Shown one piece after another: positions 18,315-26,202 of a stretch of DNA of 32,193 nt. The stretch comes from Alphaproteobacteria bacterium. GTDB lineage: Bacteria > Pseudomonadota > Alphaproteobacteria > Rhizobiales > Hyphomicrobiaceae. The notes below the pieces were generated by a model. The model did not search any database. It was not told the DNA's origin and saw only the letters and a list, made by a program, of their open reading frames with translations. The DNA is taken from the NCBI GenBank assembly GCA_018830445.1, contig JAHJSN010000085.1:1-32193 (forward strand). The letters run 5' to 3'. Every line of letters starts with the position of its first letter. The first letter of the stretch is position 1. The position numbers and the translations under genes are program-made.

Positions 18315-18425
18315 ATGAAAAATCGGTTTGCGTGGTTTGCCATCGGCGCCGCGGCAGCAAGCGTTTTCTGGCTGATGGTCATCTCCCAGGGAGGCTGGCA
18401 GATATTCGAAGCGATTTACCGCTGA
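18315..18425 (+). CDS. Possible 36-residue single-span membrane peptide
   Basis: A short frame, ATG at 18315 to TGA at 18425, follows the patatin-like gene by 47 bp. It is preceded by AGGAAAGG and GGAG. The product is MKNRFAWFAIG… to …FEAIYR: a basic N-terminus, one hydrophobic span (about 5-24, rich in Ala, Phe and Trp) and a short tail. This is a typical layout for small inner-membrane proteins. No family is recognised, and conservation was not tested. Confidence 0.45.
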   Translation: MKNRFAWFAIGAAAASVFWLMVISQGGWQIFEAIYR

Positions 18426-18475
18426 GCATCCGCGGAGCGTTTTCCGATCGATCGATCAGATCCGAGACGCGCCCA

Positions 18476-18937
18476 TCATTGACACGCCCATGACCCTCGG
18501 CCGCCAACTCCCTGAACGGGTCCAGTGGGACCGCTAGGCAGACCCGTGCCATCCGGCAGGAGATCGATGATCCCGCCGCCGGTTCCGGCCGATCCACCGC
18601 CGTTCGACCACGTCGATTGATTTTGCGGCACATAGACGAGCTGTCCCTGCCCCGTCGCCAGCCCCACACCGATTTCACCGGCCCGATAAGCGCTGGCCGC
18701 CGCGGAACGCATGAATCGGCATTCTTCAGGGTTGCGCTGACAAGCCGTGGCCAGTCGTTCAATCGCGCGCGACGACGCCCTGATCGGATCGCTCGCCGCG
18801 TCCGGATCGACGTGCAGCACATAGGAAACAAACATAGCTAGAACGAGAAAGAGGAAGCCCCTCGAGAATAACCGCAACGCACCCACCACCAGATTCGTGC
18901 CGCAGGCCGCCCCCCCGACGACCTTCCACCCTTGCAC
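18476..18937 (-). CDS. Small exported or membrane protein resembling DUF5330
   Basis: A 153-residue frame with an N-terminal hydrophobic helix (GFLFLVLAMFVSYVL) that is either a signal peptide or an anchor. After it, ACQRNPEECRFM has the two cysteines six residues apart seen in the DUF5330 proteins of Rhizobiales, followed by an Ala-rich helix and a low-complexity Gly/Thr/Pro tail. Function is unknown. The GTG at 18937 is the longest start; a TTG at 18877 (LRLFSRGFLF) is equally reasonable as the start of the signal segment. Confidence 0.6.
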   Translation of the reverse strand: MQGWKVVGGAACGTNLVVGALRLFSRGFLFLVLAMFVSYVLHVDPDAASDPIRASSRAIERLATACQRNPEECRFMRSAAASAYRAGEIGVGLATGQGQLVYVPQNQSTWSNGGGSAGTGGGIIDLLPDGTGLPSGPTGPVQGVGGRGSWACQ

Positions 18938-19109
18938 GGCGCCGAATTTATCCCAGCCGGCTTAGAAAACCGTAAAAGCGGCCCAAACGAATTAAACGCT
19001 CACTGAAGACTTCTTGTTAGGCCTTGGCACGTCCCGCCGCACCGGCATCAGGCCTCCGCTCCGACCGATCATTTCCGAAGCCTGGAAGTTGCCGAGCAAC
19101 CGCAAAGTT

Positions 19110-19565
19110 TCACTCGATGACCCGCACGGAGAACGTTTTCGTCGCGGTGATGCCATCGGGCGTCGTCGCGACCACAGAAAACGTATCGTCGCCGGTCTCA
19201 CCTGCCCGCGCGGTGTAGTAGATGCCGGTCCCAGGCAGGCTCGTGCCGATGCAGTTGCCCGAGTTGCTGTGACGGATCATCGTCGTCTGGTTGGGCTGGA
19301 AGGTGACGTCACCCCTTGCCGCAGCCTGCGCCAATGTGAAAGTCGGCGTCAGGGCGGCGCAGTCCTTTTCGCGGAAGCCAGCCCAGATAAACATGCGCGC
19401 TGGCCGCCCGGCGACGACGGGCGTGCCGCGAACCGGGCCGGAGACCGCCGCATCGGGAATAGCCCCCGTTGTGACCGGCACCGATGGCAGCGAGGAACAA
19501 CCCGAAATCAGCAAACCCGGCAGAAGTACCGCAAGTATCGCCCGATTTTGTCCCACCCTGGCCAT
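19110..19565 (-). CDS. Hypothetical lipoprotein
   Basis: A 151-residue protein with a clear lipoprotein signal: a basic start MARVGQNR, a hydrophobic stretch and lipobox LISGC. The mature part has a Pro/Val/Thr-rich linker and then a beta-rich domain containing two cysteines (KDCAAL and GNCIG) that could form a disulfide, ending TATKTFSVRVIE. This resembles an immunoglobulin-like secreted domain (inference only). I chose the ATG at 19565 because the signal begins there; the frame continues to 19613. Function is unknown. Confidence 0.7.
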   Translation of the reverse strand: MARVGQNRAILAVLLPGLLISGCSSLPSVPVTTGAIPDAAVSGPVRGTPVVAGRPARMFIWAGFREKDCAALTPTFTLAQAAARGDVTFQPNQTTMIRHSNSGNCIGTSLPGTGIYYTARAGETGDDTFSVVATTPDGITATKTFSVRVIE

Positions 19566-19661
19566 CCCTCTTTTGTGGCGCTTGCTCGCGCCTCCCCCGA
19601 TCATAACCACCATCGTCCGAGTCGGTCGATTCCCGGTGCGAATGACCCGAGGAGAAACCCT

Positions 19662-19692
19662 CTAGCAGACCGCTTTTTCAGCGGCCTGCTAG
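19662..19692. repeat. CTAG-bounded hairpin 1 (31 bp)
   Basis: CTAGCAGACCGCT pairs with AGCGGCCTGCTAG with one mismatch in 13 bases, around a TTTTC loop. Both ends are CTAG, and the right CTAG (19689-19692) is shared with the next hairpin. There is no run of T after the stem, so a classical intrinsic terminator is not indicated. Confidence 0.9.
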
Positions 19693-19764
19693 AGGCCTGT
19701 CTCGCCTAAATCGGTGTGCTGGCCGCAACCTCTGACGATTTAGGCGAGACATGAAGGCCACTAG
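19689..19764. repeat. CTAG-bounded hairpin 2 (76 bp)
   Basis: The inner arms GTCTCGCCTAAATCG and CGATTTAGGCGAGAC are perfect over 15 bp and enclose a loop of about 30 bases. Outer GGCCT / AGGCC pairs extend to CTAG at both ends. The sequence is unrelated to the composite repeat, but the architecture is the same. Confidence 0.9.
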
Positions 19765-19776
19765 CGAAAACAATGA

Positions 19777-19857
19777 CTTAGTGTGGCGTTCAGCGCGCCT
19801 CAATTGACAACTCCTGTGCGGCACCAACAGGTCAATTAAGGCGCGACGCCACACTAG
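19777..19857. repeat. CTAG-bounded hairpin 3 (about 81 bp)
   Basis: The left arm (CTTAGTGTGGCGT, then CGCGCCTCAATTGAC) pairs with the right arm (GTCAATTAAGGCGCG, then ACGCCACACTAG) apart from a four-base bulge and one mismatch. The right end is CTAG and the left end is CTTAG. The loop is CT-rich then GC-rich. Confidence 0.88.
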
Positions 19858-19880
19858 TCTGATTAATGAGGTCGCGCTTA

Positions 19881-20663
19881 TCAGGCAAAAATCTGCGCCG
19901 TTTGGGCATCATCGAGCACGCGGAAATCACCTGCGGGCAGTTCATCGGGCAGCCGCAGCCCCCCGAAGCGGTCCCGGTGCAACGCCGCAACATGGTTACC
20001 GAGCGCCGCAAACATGCGCCGAACCTGATGATACCTTCCCTCCATCAGTGTCACGGCGACGATAGGACCAATGGCTCCATCGTCGGCTACGAGGGGATTG
20101 CCGCAATCGGCTACCGGCGCAATTTCCATCTCAACGGGCAATAGCGGCTTGGTTTCGCCCTCGAGCATCAGCGTTCCCGAAGCGAGGACTTCGGCTTCAT
20201 CGCCGCGCAGCGGACGGGCAAGGCGTGCAAGATAGCGCTTGGCGACCTTGCTCTTCGGCGCGATCGCCCGATGCAGCATCGCTCCGTCATCGGTCAACAG
20301 CAGAAGTCCAGACGTTTCCTTGTCGAGCCGACCGATTGTCGAAATCGCTGGCTTCCTTGCGCGCCATCGCGGCGGCAGCAGTTGATAGACAAGCGGTCCT
20401 GCTTCCTTGTGGCTGCACGTCACCCCGAGCGGCTTGTGCATGATCAGCACAATTCCCGGCGGCGGATCGAGAGGCTCGCCCGATATCGTCATCCGTTGGC
20501 TCAGATCGCTGGCCACCGGAATGCGTTCGCCCGCATCGCCGAGCGGCTTGCCGTCGAGCCGGACTCTGCCCGCCTTGACCAGCATCTGGATATCCTTGCG
20601 CGACCCGTAGCCCATGTTGGCGAGCAGCCGGTCGAGCCGCACCTGTTTTGCCGAGCCGCTCAT
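19881..20663 (-). CDS. rsuA: RsuA-type rRNA pseudouridine synthase
   Basis: A 260-residue enzyme converting a uridine of rRNA to pseudouridine. An N-terminal S4 RNA-binding domain (VRLDRLLANMGYGSRKDI, about 8-50) precedes the catalytic domain, where GRLDKETSGLLLLTDDG carries the catalytic aspartate D114. The C-terminal EGRYHQVRRMFAALGNHV and LHRDRFGGL follow E. coli RsuA closely, so the target is probably the 16S rRNA site equivalent to U516; RluE or RluF activity cannot be excluded. The ATG at 20663 overlaps the upstream methyltransferase stop (ATGA), so the pair is translationally coupled and both members act on rRNA. Confidence 0.9.
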   Translation of the reverse strand: MSGSAKQVRLDRLLANMGYGSRKDIQMLVKAGRVRLDGKPLGDAGERIPVASDLSQRMTISGEPLDPPPGIVLIMHKPLGVTCSHKEAGPLVYQLLPPRWRARKPAISTIGRLDKETSGLLLLTDDGAMLHRAIAPKSKVAKRYLARLARPLRGDEAEVLASGTLMLEGETKPLLPVEMEIAPVADCGNPLVADDGAIGPIVAVTLMEGRYHQVRRMFAALGNHVAALHRDRFGGLRLPDELPAGDFRVLDDAQTAQIFA

Positions 20664-21637
20664 TCCCGATGCCTCGCCACCCGTGCGCGCTCTGAAGCTT
20701 TCCCCTCGGCGCCCTTTACCGCCTTGAAGATCTTGTACCCCTGGGCCTGGTCGATCGATTCGACAGACGCGAACGACGCGTTCAGCACCGCCTCGTAGGG
20801 CAGATGCCGGTTGGCGGTCAGCCACAGCGCCCCGCCGGTTTTCAGCATCCCTGCCGCACGCGCGATGAACGCCTGACCGAGCGCCTTGTCTTCCTCGCCG
20901 CCGTCGTGGAAAGGTGGATTGCAGACGACGAAGTCGAGCCCGCCCGGCAATCCGCCCGCGGATCGCACATCCGCCCACACTGCCGTAAGGTTGTCGCCGG
21001 GATTGTTGCGTTGCGCGAGTTCGCCCGCGCGCCGGTCGACATCGATCAGGAAAAGATGTTCGCACGCACCGTGCGCCATAACGGCCCTTGCCAGAATGCC
21101 GATGCCGCACCCAAGATCCGCCCCGCGCCCGGCAAGCTTCGGCAGATGATCGATCAACAGTTGGCTGCCGGGATCAATCCGGTCCCAACTGAAGACGCCC
21201 GGCATCGACCACAAGTCGACATCGGGCAGCCTGCGCGGCGCACCCGCATCGATCGCACTGGCAATTGCATTTTCGAACTCCGGCGTACCCTGGGGCCGCA
21301 CCGTGTCGACGATGTTGTGATGCCGCTTCGGCCGCCCGCTGGCCTCACAGCCGAACGATTGCAGCTCTTTCGACAGCCTGCTGCCGCCCTTGGTCTTCGC
21401 GGCCAAGACGACAAACGGCGCACCGGGCCTCAGCACCCGCAGCGCCAGCGCCATTTCATGACGCCGTTCAAGCGTGCTGGCCGGGGCATGCATGACCAAG
21501 CCGGATATCGTTTCGGCGGCGATTTCGGCAAGGCTCTGTGTCCCCGGGTGGCGCGGCGAACATTGCAGGCTTCCGTCCGGCACTTCGACAAGGTCGCGCG
21601 GCACGAGGCCATAGACGGCATGGATCGGTGAAGACAT
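20660..21637 (-). CDS. RsmC-like class I SAM-dependent methyltransferase
   Basis: A 325-residue protein with two methyltransferase-like halves, as in RsmC (16S rRNA guanine N2-methyltransferase). The C-terminal half has motif I ADLGCGIGIL and the catalytic NPPFHDG motif that recognises an exocyclic amino group; the N-terminal half is a degenerate copy used for RNA binding. Its partner is the overlapping rsuA-type gene, which fits rRNA modification. I prefer the ATG at 21637 (MSSPIHAVYG) over GTG at 21661, because GAGAAA lies a suitable distance upstream. The base modified is not proved by sequence. Confidence 0.85.
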   Translation of the reverse strand: MSSPIHAVYGLVPRDLVEVPDGSLQCSPRHPGTQSLAEIAAETISGLVMHAPASTLERRHEMALALRVLRPGAPFVVLAAKTKGGSRLSKELQSFGCEASGRPKRHHNIVDTVRPQGTPEFENAIASAIDAGAPRRLPDVDLWSMPGVFSWDRIDPGSQLLIDHLPKLAGRGADLGCGIGILARAVMAHGACEHLFLIDVDRRAGELAQRNNPGDNLTAVWADVRSAGGLPGGLDFVVCNPPFHDGGEEDKALGQAFIARAAGMLKTGGALWLTANRHLPYEAVLNASFASVESIDQAQGYKIFKAVKGAEGKASERARVARHRE

Positions 21638-21752
21638 GATTTTGTATTTCTCGCGCGTCACCGCTCACTTCAGCGGGTGAGCCCTGAAGCTAAAGCATCG
21701 ATTGCAACCCCGCGAAAGACGGGAATTCGCCGCTGCCGCCGGCCGCAAACCC

Positions 21753-23609
21753 TCACGCCTTGACGCTCACCGCGTTCAGCCAGGCAACCGCTTTCTCAAT
21801 TCGCCCATCGCCGTCGGGTCCCTGCGTTCGCCGGAACCCTTCGGCTGAGCCAATCGCCTCAGCCAGGAGCCAGCGGAACTGAGGCACCTCGAAATAGGAC
21901 GAGTGAATGAGTTCGCGCCACGTCAGGTACGAAAGGACGCTCTGCTGCTTGTTCTCCATCCCGTCTGAGAATGCCAGCTCTCCGATCGCGTTGCGGAACT
22001 TGCCAAGCGATTGGGCAGCGACGTCGTTGCTGTAGCCGGTGATGCTTTCACCCAGCTCCATCGGCAGCGGCAACGGCAACGGCGAGCCTTCGAGCCAGAA
22101 TGGCCGCGGCGCGGCAGTCAGCGCGACCTCGGTTTCGGTGTCGTTACCCAGAGCCGAGCGCTTGATTTCGAACCAGGTCAGCCTGTCGAGTACCGTTGCC
22201 AGCAGCCCGCTCAAGGCCAGCGCGATCCCCTGCACCAGATACACCAGCGCCACGGCGATCAATCCGAAAACGATCGGCACCAGAAAAATCGGAAGCAGCA
22301 GCCGGACCAGCAGTCCGGCCCGTCCCTGCCAAAGATCGTCGTCGAACACCAGGCTTGAAGCCTCGTCGGTTACGAGGTGGAACAACAGCTTGGTATTAAG
22401 TGCGATATCGCGCCCGCCGCCGCAAAGTGTTCCGCCCTCGCAACGCACGCCATCCCGCTCGACGAACCTGTTCATGAAACGTATCGCACGCTCGACCGGC
22501 ACGAGATTCGGGTTCTCGGAATGCATCGTATCGCGCGCTTCCTTCAACCTCGCCTGCAGCGACTCGACCTTTGACTTCGCATCAAGCCGCTGCGCAACAT
22601 TGCCGTCGCTCTCAGCCGTTTCGAATTCCTGGCGCGCCTCACGCAGCGAGCGGCGCAGCTTCCTCACCTCCTGGCGCGCAGCCGTTACCCGCAACTCGGA
22701 AGCCTCGTAATCCGAAATTTGATAGACCCGATCGCGCATGACCTCTGCAATTCCGACCATCGCACCCGGCGACAACAGCAAGAACAGGTACAAGAGCGGC
22801 AGCAGAAACACGGCCACGATACTGAAGAACGGAACAGCGAATGTGCTGTGAAAGATCTGCATCTTGATTTTACCGATCGAGCCGAGGCCGGAAACGGCCT
22901 CGTCGTCCTCGTGCCACAATCCGAGCCAGCGTGGCCCGAATTGCGCCCGCGCCGACCTTATCGTTGCCGGCTTGTAGAAATAGAGCTTGCGGCCGTCGAT
23001 AACATTGAACACCGTATAGAAAATCACGAACGGTAAGCTCATCAGCACCGTGTAGATGCCGAGACGGGCAAGCCAGTTTTGACTGTCGAACTTGCCGTTG
23101 CCGCTCACCAGCTCACCGCCGATGAATGCTGCATACATCAACAGCAGCATCAATGAGGCAACGAAGATCGCCTTCTGCAACAACGTCAGCCGCAGGAACA
23201 AGGAGCGCTCCTTGCGCAAGCTGACGAACGGCGTACCGACCGTGATCCAACGCTTGAGACCGGACAGGGGTTCTTGCCGCGCCGCGGCTTCCAGCAGCGC
23301 CGATGAAACCACCGAGCCGCCATGGCTGTGCCCGATCAAGCAGTATGGCTCGCCATCTTTTTCAAGAGACCTCATCCGCTTCAACAGCGCACGGCCGGCC
23401 TTGCGCCGTTCCAGTTCGCTGTTGTCGCCGTTCCAGATGAACGGCGCGAACTTGACGGACCCGTCCTCGCCCTCGACCATCGCCTTGAGATCGGCTTCGG
23501 CTGCACTCCCCCGCTGCCACCACTGCGCTTCGGCACCCGGCGCAGCCTCCGCCGAGGGCACGCCGCCCATGTGAGCAAACGTGCCGTGCACGGTAATTAT
23601 CGTCGCCAT
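21753..23609 (-). CDS. Lipase-like alpha/beta hydrolase split by a membrane and coiled-coil insert
   Basis: A 618-residue protein. The N-terminus (MATIITVHGTFA) has the HG oxyanion motif of lipases, and IGHSHGGSV holds a nucleophile elbow (S95). Two hydrophobic segments follow (about 140-165 and 178-203), a third at 256-290, a long charged coiled coil (about 300-362) and a further hydrophobic stretch (about 435-480). After this the chain returns to a soluble region, where ELIHSSYF (H569) looks like the catalytic histidine. A lipase fold interrupted by membrane spans would put the active site at the membrane; this is inferred. The family was not recognised. The ATG at 23609 has a modest GAGGGAA ribosome site. 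It may form a unit with the co-oriented methyltransferase gene, but a repeat separates them. Confidence 0.75.
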   Translation of the reverse strand: MATIITVHGTFAHMGGVPSAEAAPGAEAQWWQRGSAAEADLKAMVEGEDGSVKFAPFIWNGDNSELERRKAGRALLKRMRSLEKDGEPYCLIGHSHGGSVVSSALLEAAARQEPLSGLKRWITVGTPFVSLRKERSLFLRLTLLQKAIFVASLMLLLMYAAFIGGELVSGNGKFDSQNWLARLGIYTVLMSLPFVIFYTVFNVIDGRKLYFYKPATIRSARAQFGPRWLGLWHEDDEAVSGLGSIGKIKMQIFHSTFAVPFFSIVAVFLLPLLYLFLLLSPGAMVGIAEVMRDRVYQISDYEASELRVTAARQEVRKLRRSLREARQEFETAESDGNVAQRLDAKSKVESLQARLKEARDTMHSENPNLVPVERAIRFMNRFVERDGVRCEGGTLCGGGRDIALNTKLLFHLVTDEASSLVFDDDLWQGRAGLLVRLLLPIFLVPIVFGLIAVALVYLVQGIALALSGLLATVLDRLTWFEIKRSALGNDTETEVALTAAPRPFWLEGSPLPLPLPMELGESITGYSNDVAAQSLGKFRNAIGELAFSDGMENKQQSVLSYLTWRELIHSSYFEVPQFRWLLAEAIGSAEGFRRTQGPDGDGRIEKAVAWLNAVSVKA

Positions 23610-23723
23610 AACCCGCTTGTTCCCTCGTCTGCCGTCTTAATTGATCGGACGTAAGCCTATCATGCCCCACAATTCCGGCAGACAAAAGGGCAGGCCCGGG
23701 ATGGTGACAAGCGGAGCAACGTC

Positions 23724-23817
23724 TGTGAATCCAGAACACAATCAAAAGGTTGCCTAGTGTTCCGGGCTGACATTCAGGTTCCCGGCAGGGAACCATATGT
23801 CAGAGTCGGAGCACTAG
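23724..23817. repeat. CTAG-bounded composite repeat, copy 2 (lacks left arm)
   Basis: From TGTGAATCCAGAACACA onward the sequence equals copies 1 and 3 almost perfectly. The left arm and loop of the first hairpin are missing, so only its right arm remains, followed by the complete second hairpin (23754-23817) with CTAG at both ends. The final CTAG gives the stop codon of the isoaspartate methyltransferase gene. Confidence 0.93.
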
Positions 23818-24599
23818 TTTTCCCGTGTCAGCGGCACAAAACGAACCGGGATCACTTCCCTTTTCCGGGTCGACCCATCGGCCAGCTTCTCGACCTGCAC
23901 CAGTTCCTGCTGGAAATCCCCCACTGGAATGACCAGCTTCCCGCCTGGTTTAAGCTGCTCCACGAGCGGCTGCGGAATATAATCCGGAGCCGCCGTCACC
24001 ACGATCGCATCAAATGGAGCTTCCTCCGGCCATCCCGCATAGCCGTCCCCGATGCGCGTGTGAACATTTTCGTAGCCGAGGCGCCGTAACGTTTCTTCGG
24101 CCTGTCGACCGAGCGGCTCTATGATCTCGATTGAAAAGACACTGCCGGCCAATTCGCCGAGCACGGCGGCCTGATACCCTGACCCGGTTCCCACCTCCAG
24201 CACCTTGTCGGATTTCTGAACATCCGCCAGTGCACTCATCAAGGCAACGATAAGCGGCTGCGAAATCGTCTGCCCGTGACCAATCTCCAACGGCCGGTTC
24301 CGATAGGCATGACGCATCAGATGGTCTGGAACGAATTCATGCCGAGGCACCTTTGCGAGCGCGTAAAGCACCCGCTCGGTCGCGATTGGCAACTTCCTCT
24401 CAGCGATGATGCTTTGAAGCTCGGCCGCCACTTCAGCGGCAAGGGCATTTCGGGCTTGGTGAAAAACATCACCCGCAGCCCCATTCTTCGGATCCTGGAC
24501 CATGGCGACCACCATTGTCCCCATCGCCAACGCCATTGCGATAATGGACCCGAACAGCCCGCCCGGCAAGCCGGTATGCTTTCTTGGAACGTACAACAT
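23814..24599 (-). CDS. pcm: Protein-L-isoaspartate O-methyltransferase with N-terminal membrane segment
   Basis: A 261-residue PCMT family protein, which methylates L-isoaspartyl residues in damaged proteins using SAM. Family motifs are visible: PRHEFVP, GHGQTISQP, VLEVGTGSGYQAAVL (motif I), SIEIIE and KPGGKLVIPVG. It is longer than the usual 210-220 residues because of an N-terminal basic stretch and hydrophobic segment (about 14-34) that looks like a signal peptide or anchor; this would direct the enzyme to the periplasmic side, where SAM is not normally available. An alternative start further in would remove it. The ribosome site is weak. The TAG stop lies inside the repeat. Confidence 0.9.
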   Translation of the reverse strand: MLYVPRKHTGLPGGLFGSIIAMALAMGTMVVAMVQDPKNGAAGDVFHQARNALAAEVAAELQSIIAERKLPIATERVLYALAKVPRHEFVPDHLMRHAYRNRPLEIGHGQTISQPLIVALMSALADVQKSDKVLEVGTGSGYQAAVLGELAGSVFSIEIIEPLGRQAEETLRRLGYENVHTRIGDGYAGWPEEAPFDAIVVTAAPDYIPQPLVEQLKPGGKLVIPVGDFQQELVQVEKLADGSTRKREVIPVRFVPLTREN

Positions 24600-24666
24600 C
24601 TTTTTGCCAAGCGTCCCGGAGATTATGACCGCCCGCCCGGCCCTGATCGGCGATTGATCCGCCCGG

Positions 24667-26202
24667 TCAGGCGACCCGCTTTCCTACGATCAGATCCCAG
24701 GCAATGTTGATCTGCTTGGTGCGCTCCTCGCGCTGGCGCTTGTCGGTTTCATCCCTGGCATGATCGGGATGCCAGCCCATGCGCAGCGCATCGACGATCC
24801 GTTTCAGTGCACCATCGGTGACGTTGGCATTGACCCCCAGCACTTCGAATGCCTCAGTCTTTGTCCTCGGCATGACGATCTGATCGCCGCCGGCCTTCAC
24901 CCCGACTCCCGCGCTCTCGGCGATCCGGCCGATCCGCTCCAGGTCTCTAACGACCGCCCGCAGGCTTGCCGACACCCGCGCCGTTTTCGGTCTTTCCCCT
25001 GAACCACCCCGCAAGCCGTCGAGCCGTTGCCGCACGCTCTTCAGTTCCGTCGTCAGCGTGTCCTTCAGCGAGGAAGCCGGACCAAGCGCCTTCACCGCAG
25101 TCTCCGCCTTCTCGTAGAGCGCATCGGCTGAACGCGCTCCGTTGGCGATACTGTCGTTGCTCCATTCCCACGGTTTCCCGGCTTTCAGCCGACGCCACTT
25201 GAATCCGACCCAGCGCGAATGCAGCATCGCGCCCAACCCAACCGCGGCGCCTGTCAGGTGGACGAAGGTCCGGCCAGGAACAACGGAAGTCGTATCCAGA
25301 TCTGGCTGGGGCATCGCCGGGGCAAGTTCCCGGCCACGGACAGCGACCGCATATCGACGGCCAAACCAGCCAAGCGCAGCAACGAGGCTCGTTCCTGCAA
25401 GCAAGAATATCACCGTCAGCAGCGACGGTCCTTGCGCGAGCCCGAAGGTAAACGGGTGAGCACCGCCGCCCGCGACGTTGGAAACCTCGTCGCCATGATG
25501 GACGACCGTCGTCCATGCATCCGCGCCGGCTGCTCCGTCACCACCCTCGGCCCCGGCAAACGCCGGGGTGACGATGACTGCATTATCGATCCTTGGAACG
25601 ATCGGCTGCCGGCCCGTCGAAAATTCCGCCCCGAAGTGGCCCGCCGGCGCATCGCTGCTGCTGACATCGGCTGCCGGAATGGTGACGATCTTCGCCCCCA
25701 ATTCGTCAATCGGAGCATAACCCTTCGGCATCACGAAGCGCGCCATCCGGCGATCCGTCGCGCCAGCGTTCTTGTTCTTGAGGACAAGATTAAGTTGGCC
25801 CTCGTCGATCCAGGACAAACCGACCTCGTTTGAACGGATCTGCGCGGCCAGTTCATGCCATGGCGCACTGATATGCTGACAGCGAACGCTGAAACTGTAG
25901 ATGGCCATGGACCGGCAGTCGCGTTCAGCTTTCCCCTTGCATGCCCGATATTCGCGCGGCGCGCGTTCACCGATGATTTCATGGCGGGTTGGCGCTGCGC
26001 TGTTGAGCGTCGGCTTTCCGCTTTTTACGCCGCAGGAGAACGGCATCACGATCGCTTCACCGGCACGCGCCAGCCCGGGCGGCGCAAGCGCCACCAGGAC
26101 GGCCAATGCGGCCAAACCGAATCTGAGCGATCTACCTGCCAAACGACGCACCCTTCCCCCGACAAGTGGCACGCAAACAAATGATTTTGCGGTCTTAGCC
26201 AT
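24667..26202 (-). CDS. Membrane protein with C-terminal J domain
   Basis: A 511-residue protein. A signal-like segment (about 27-48, ending ARAGEA) leads to a periplasmic region of about 210 residues with several cysteines (C57, C88, C96, C108). A hydrophobic helix (about 258-279) is followed by a basic stretch (GRR), so the rest should be cytoplasmic. After a helical linker the C-terminus is a J domain (about 449-510) with the HPD motif (478-480), the part that stimulates DnaK ATPase. This would place DnaK recruitment at the membrane. The N-terminal region is unrecognised. No strong ribosome site is visible at the ATG at 26202. Confidence 0.75.
   Translation of the reverse strand: MAKTAKSFVCVPLVGGRVRRLAGRSLRFGLAALAVLVALAPPGLARAGEAIVMPFSCGVKSGKPTLNSAAPTRHEIIGERAPREYRACKGKAERDCRSMAIYSFSVRCQHISAPWHELAAQIRSNEVGLSWIDEGQLNLVLKNKNAGATDRRMARFVMPKGYAPIDELGAKIVTIPAADVSSSDAPAGHFGAEFSTGRQPIVPRIDNAVIVTPAFAGAEGGDGAAGADAWTTVVHHGDEVSNVAGGGAHPFTFGLAQGPSLLTVIFLLAGTSLVAALGWFGRRYAVAVRGRELAPAMPQPDLDTTSVVPGRTFVHLTGAAVGLGAMLHSRWVGFKWRRLKAGKPWEWSNDSIANGARSADALYEKAETAVKALGPASSLKDTLTTELKSVRQRLDGLRGGSGERPKTARVSASLRAVVRDLERIGRIAESAGVGVKAGGDQIVMPRTKTEAFEVLGVNANVTDGALKRIVDALRMGWHPDHARDETDKRQREERTKQINIAWDLIVGKRVA

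Larger units (their letters stand above)
19566..19880. other. Intergenic region with three CTAG-bounded hairpins
   Basis: The 315-base gap between the lipoprotein start and the rsuA stop is largely occupied (19662-19857) by three successive palindromes, listed separately. Transcription from rsuA on the minus strand would read through them, so they could act as a termination or processing block. No gene is seen here. Confidence 0.7.

Noticed and set aside
19662-19692. Hairpin 1 as a classical intrinsic terminator
   Set aside because: The stem is strong but no T-run follows on either strand, and it belongs to a row of CTAG-bounded palindromes.
19881-21110. A 409-residue version of the RsuA-type protein starting further upstream
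   Set aside because: The additional 149 residues overlap the methyltransferase gene antisense-free in another frame and lack conserved content; the ATG at 20663 overlapping the previous stop gives the normal family length.
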